From Branchiostoma floridae (taxonomy: Eukaryota; Chordata; Leptocardii; Amphioxiformes; Branchiostomatidae): 27,131 nucleotides of DNA. The translations under genes were made by a program, and so were the position numbers. Each line of letters starts with the position of its first letter. The first letter of the stretch is position 1. The stretch lies in the NCBI RefSeq assembly GCF_000003815.2, contig NW_023365701.1, positions 346,723 through 373,853 on the forward strand, read 5' to 3'. The notes beneath the pieces were generated by a model. That model was given only the letters and a program-made list of their open reading frames with translations, had not been told where the DNA came from and did no database searches. Positions 25,820 through 27,131 of this stretch are shown here, in pieces.

Positions 25820-27131
25820 GAAGTTAACTTAAAACCACCTTACCCTGCCCTTCCATCTTAAAACTCCCTCCCTCCTCCTACCGCCGTGCCCCAACAATTC
25901 TATTGTGTCGAATACCAACTGAGTCAACATACAGTAAAGTACAACTACGCATACAATAAAGTACTACTACGCACACGGAAACTATCGCAACATTTTCACG
26001 ATATCACGATAACTGTACATGAGGTAAATCACAAGCTTGGGGTTATCCGGAGTTTGTAACGGCTTTGGGAATGCTGAGACGACATGATATCTTTTCAGGC
26101 GACGTTGAAACAATAAGAAATCGTGTAATGAATCCGATCAGCCTGGTTTCCTATGCAGGGTGGGTAGAGGATAAGTTATCGCGCAGTCCTTTGTTTTCTG
26201 ACGGGTTTCTTGATATTTGATGACATTGTTTGTTGACGGAAGCGAACTCCTTATAGTCAGGGGTCGCTAACTCCCCGCGGCTTTCATGAACAACTACAAA
26301 TCATGCACTGTTTAGTACACTTGTAGGCTGTAATTTTGATAAAGCCTGTGTGGTGATACAACGTCGGCCACAATGACGTAAGATAGAAGTAAAAGTTGTG
26401 CAAACATCGAAAGAGTGGTAAACAATTCCTGTCCATCAACATTCTGTCTCTATGACGACAGCACAATAAACTGACCCCAAAAAACGATTAAGGTTTACGT
26501 CTTCTATACACCTACGTCAGAGGCTGTGTTAATCTCTAAGCAGATGTGAGATGTTGCGAGTGAAAAAAGTAATGCTGTCTGCTTCGTTATTTTCGGTCTG
26601 CCTTAACACCACAAACGACCACAAACGACTCCAATATGCAGCGTATATGGGGCAACGATCTTGTGTGACGCTCTGGAGCCATTGTTTATACATGGATTGT
26701 ATGAATTTAAAAAAAAAGCAGCAAGTCCTACGTATTCACCAGTTATTTCGAGTTCAATTTAATCGCTTTAATTCTAATTGAAACAACTCACAGACAGAAA
26801 TATTAATCGTGTTCTGACAGGAGTTACGTAAGCGTTTGATATTTTTATCTGCTGAAAAGTTTACAAATCGGATGTAAAATCAATGATTCGAACCACTAAA
26901 ACTCATTCAAATTCATAAATAATCACACACATTAACAATTCAATATAGCATAAATTAATAAAGTGACACATTTGTGTCGTTATGCTTTTCTTTGTACAAC
27001 GTACCTAAGATTAACGATAGATTAACTTGTAGTTATGTTTTCATTCTCACAGCTGGCTATCATAAAATTAGGTAGCAATCGATGAATGTTAACATCATCC
27101 CTCTAATACCCCCCTCACATTAGGCGCGATT
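25820..27131. other. No gene recognised
   Basis: AT-rich, with a pyrimidine-rich patch at 25835-25900 and a small two-copy duplication of the form CAGTAAAGTACAACTACGCA / CAATAAAGTACTACTACGCA (25930-25975). No coding, RNA or mobile signal is seen. Confidence 0.5.

Overview
This is eukaryotic, animal nuclear DNA. Genes have short exons with GT-AG introns, and the window holds tRNA-derived SINE fragments, LINE relics, foldback elements, microsatellites, satellite-like arrays and a 100-base scaffold gap. The proteins and gene structure fit an invertebrate deuterostome. My best guess is a lancelet (Branchiostoma), from the intron style and repeat flavour; this is inference, not a database match.

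Layout. (1) 1-1500: the first coding exon of a peroxisomal bifunctional enzyme (EHHADH) lies on the minus strand at 290-464, head to head with TDP2. The shared 1.0 kb upstream region has a (GT)n block, a perfect IR1 nuclear-receptor palindrome (1053-1065), a perfect DR1 of the PPAR/RXR type (1288-1300, minus sense) and a likely EHHADH 5'UTR splice donor (1325/1324). (2) 1502-7205: a complete six-exon TDP2 gene (403 codons plus stop) with all four catalytic residues. Exon 5 is flanked by decayed tandem copies of its own acceptor end (intron 4) and donor end (intron 5). (3) 7206-9088: TDP2 3' sequence, then two small unassigned minus-strand exon candidates (8378-8423 and 8002-8106) whose splice phase matches. 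(4) 9089-9188: assembly gap. (5) 9190-11870: a GC-rich, CpG-rich, apparently intronless minus-strand gene of about 580 codons, unrecognised, broken by two same-direction one-base frameshifts at C runs. It has a perfect CRE (TGACGTCA) 54 bp upstream of its ATG. (6) 11930-12560: two inverted-repeat DNA elements, the first flanked by TTAA. (7) 13100-15040: duplicated and decayed coding modules on both strands, including a small ORF with a signal peptide and a two-copy module with a shared LLDHxN...SIMKxQ pattern. (8) 15700-24860: a run of tandem arrays: a 257-bp exact duplication, a 204-bp satellite with AB alternation, a 150-160-bp satellite with AB alternation, a 56-58-bp array, a 234-242-bp array and a CTAC minisatellite, with LINE debris between. 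(9) 24860-27131: AT-rich sequence with no supportable gene.

Functional picture: EHHADH acts in peroxisomal beta-oxidation and TDP2 repairs topoisomerase-DNA adducts. They appear to share a bidirectional promoter, and the nuclear-receptor sites sit where they would control EHHADH. I found no evidence for a new defence system. The most unusual structures are the exon-end-derived arrays around TDP2 exon 5, the two satellites with dimeric higher-order organisation, and the unassigned or decayed coding modules.
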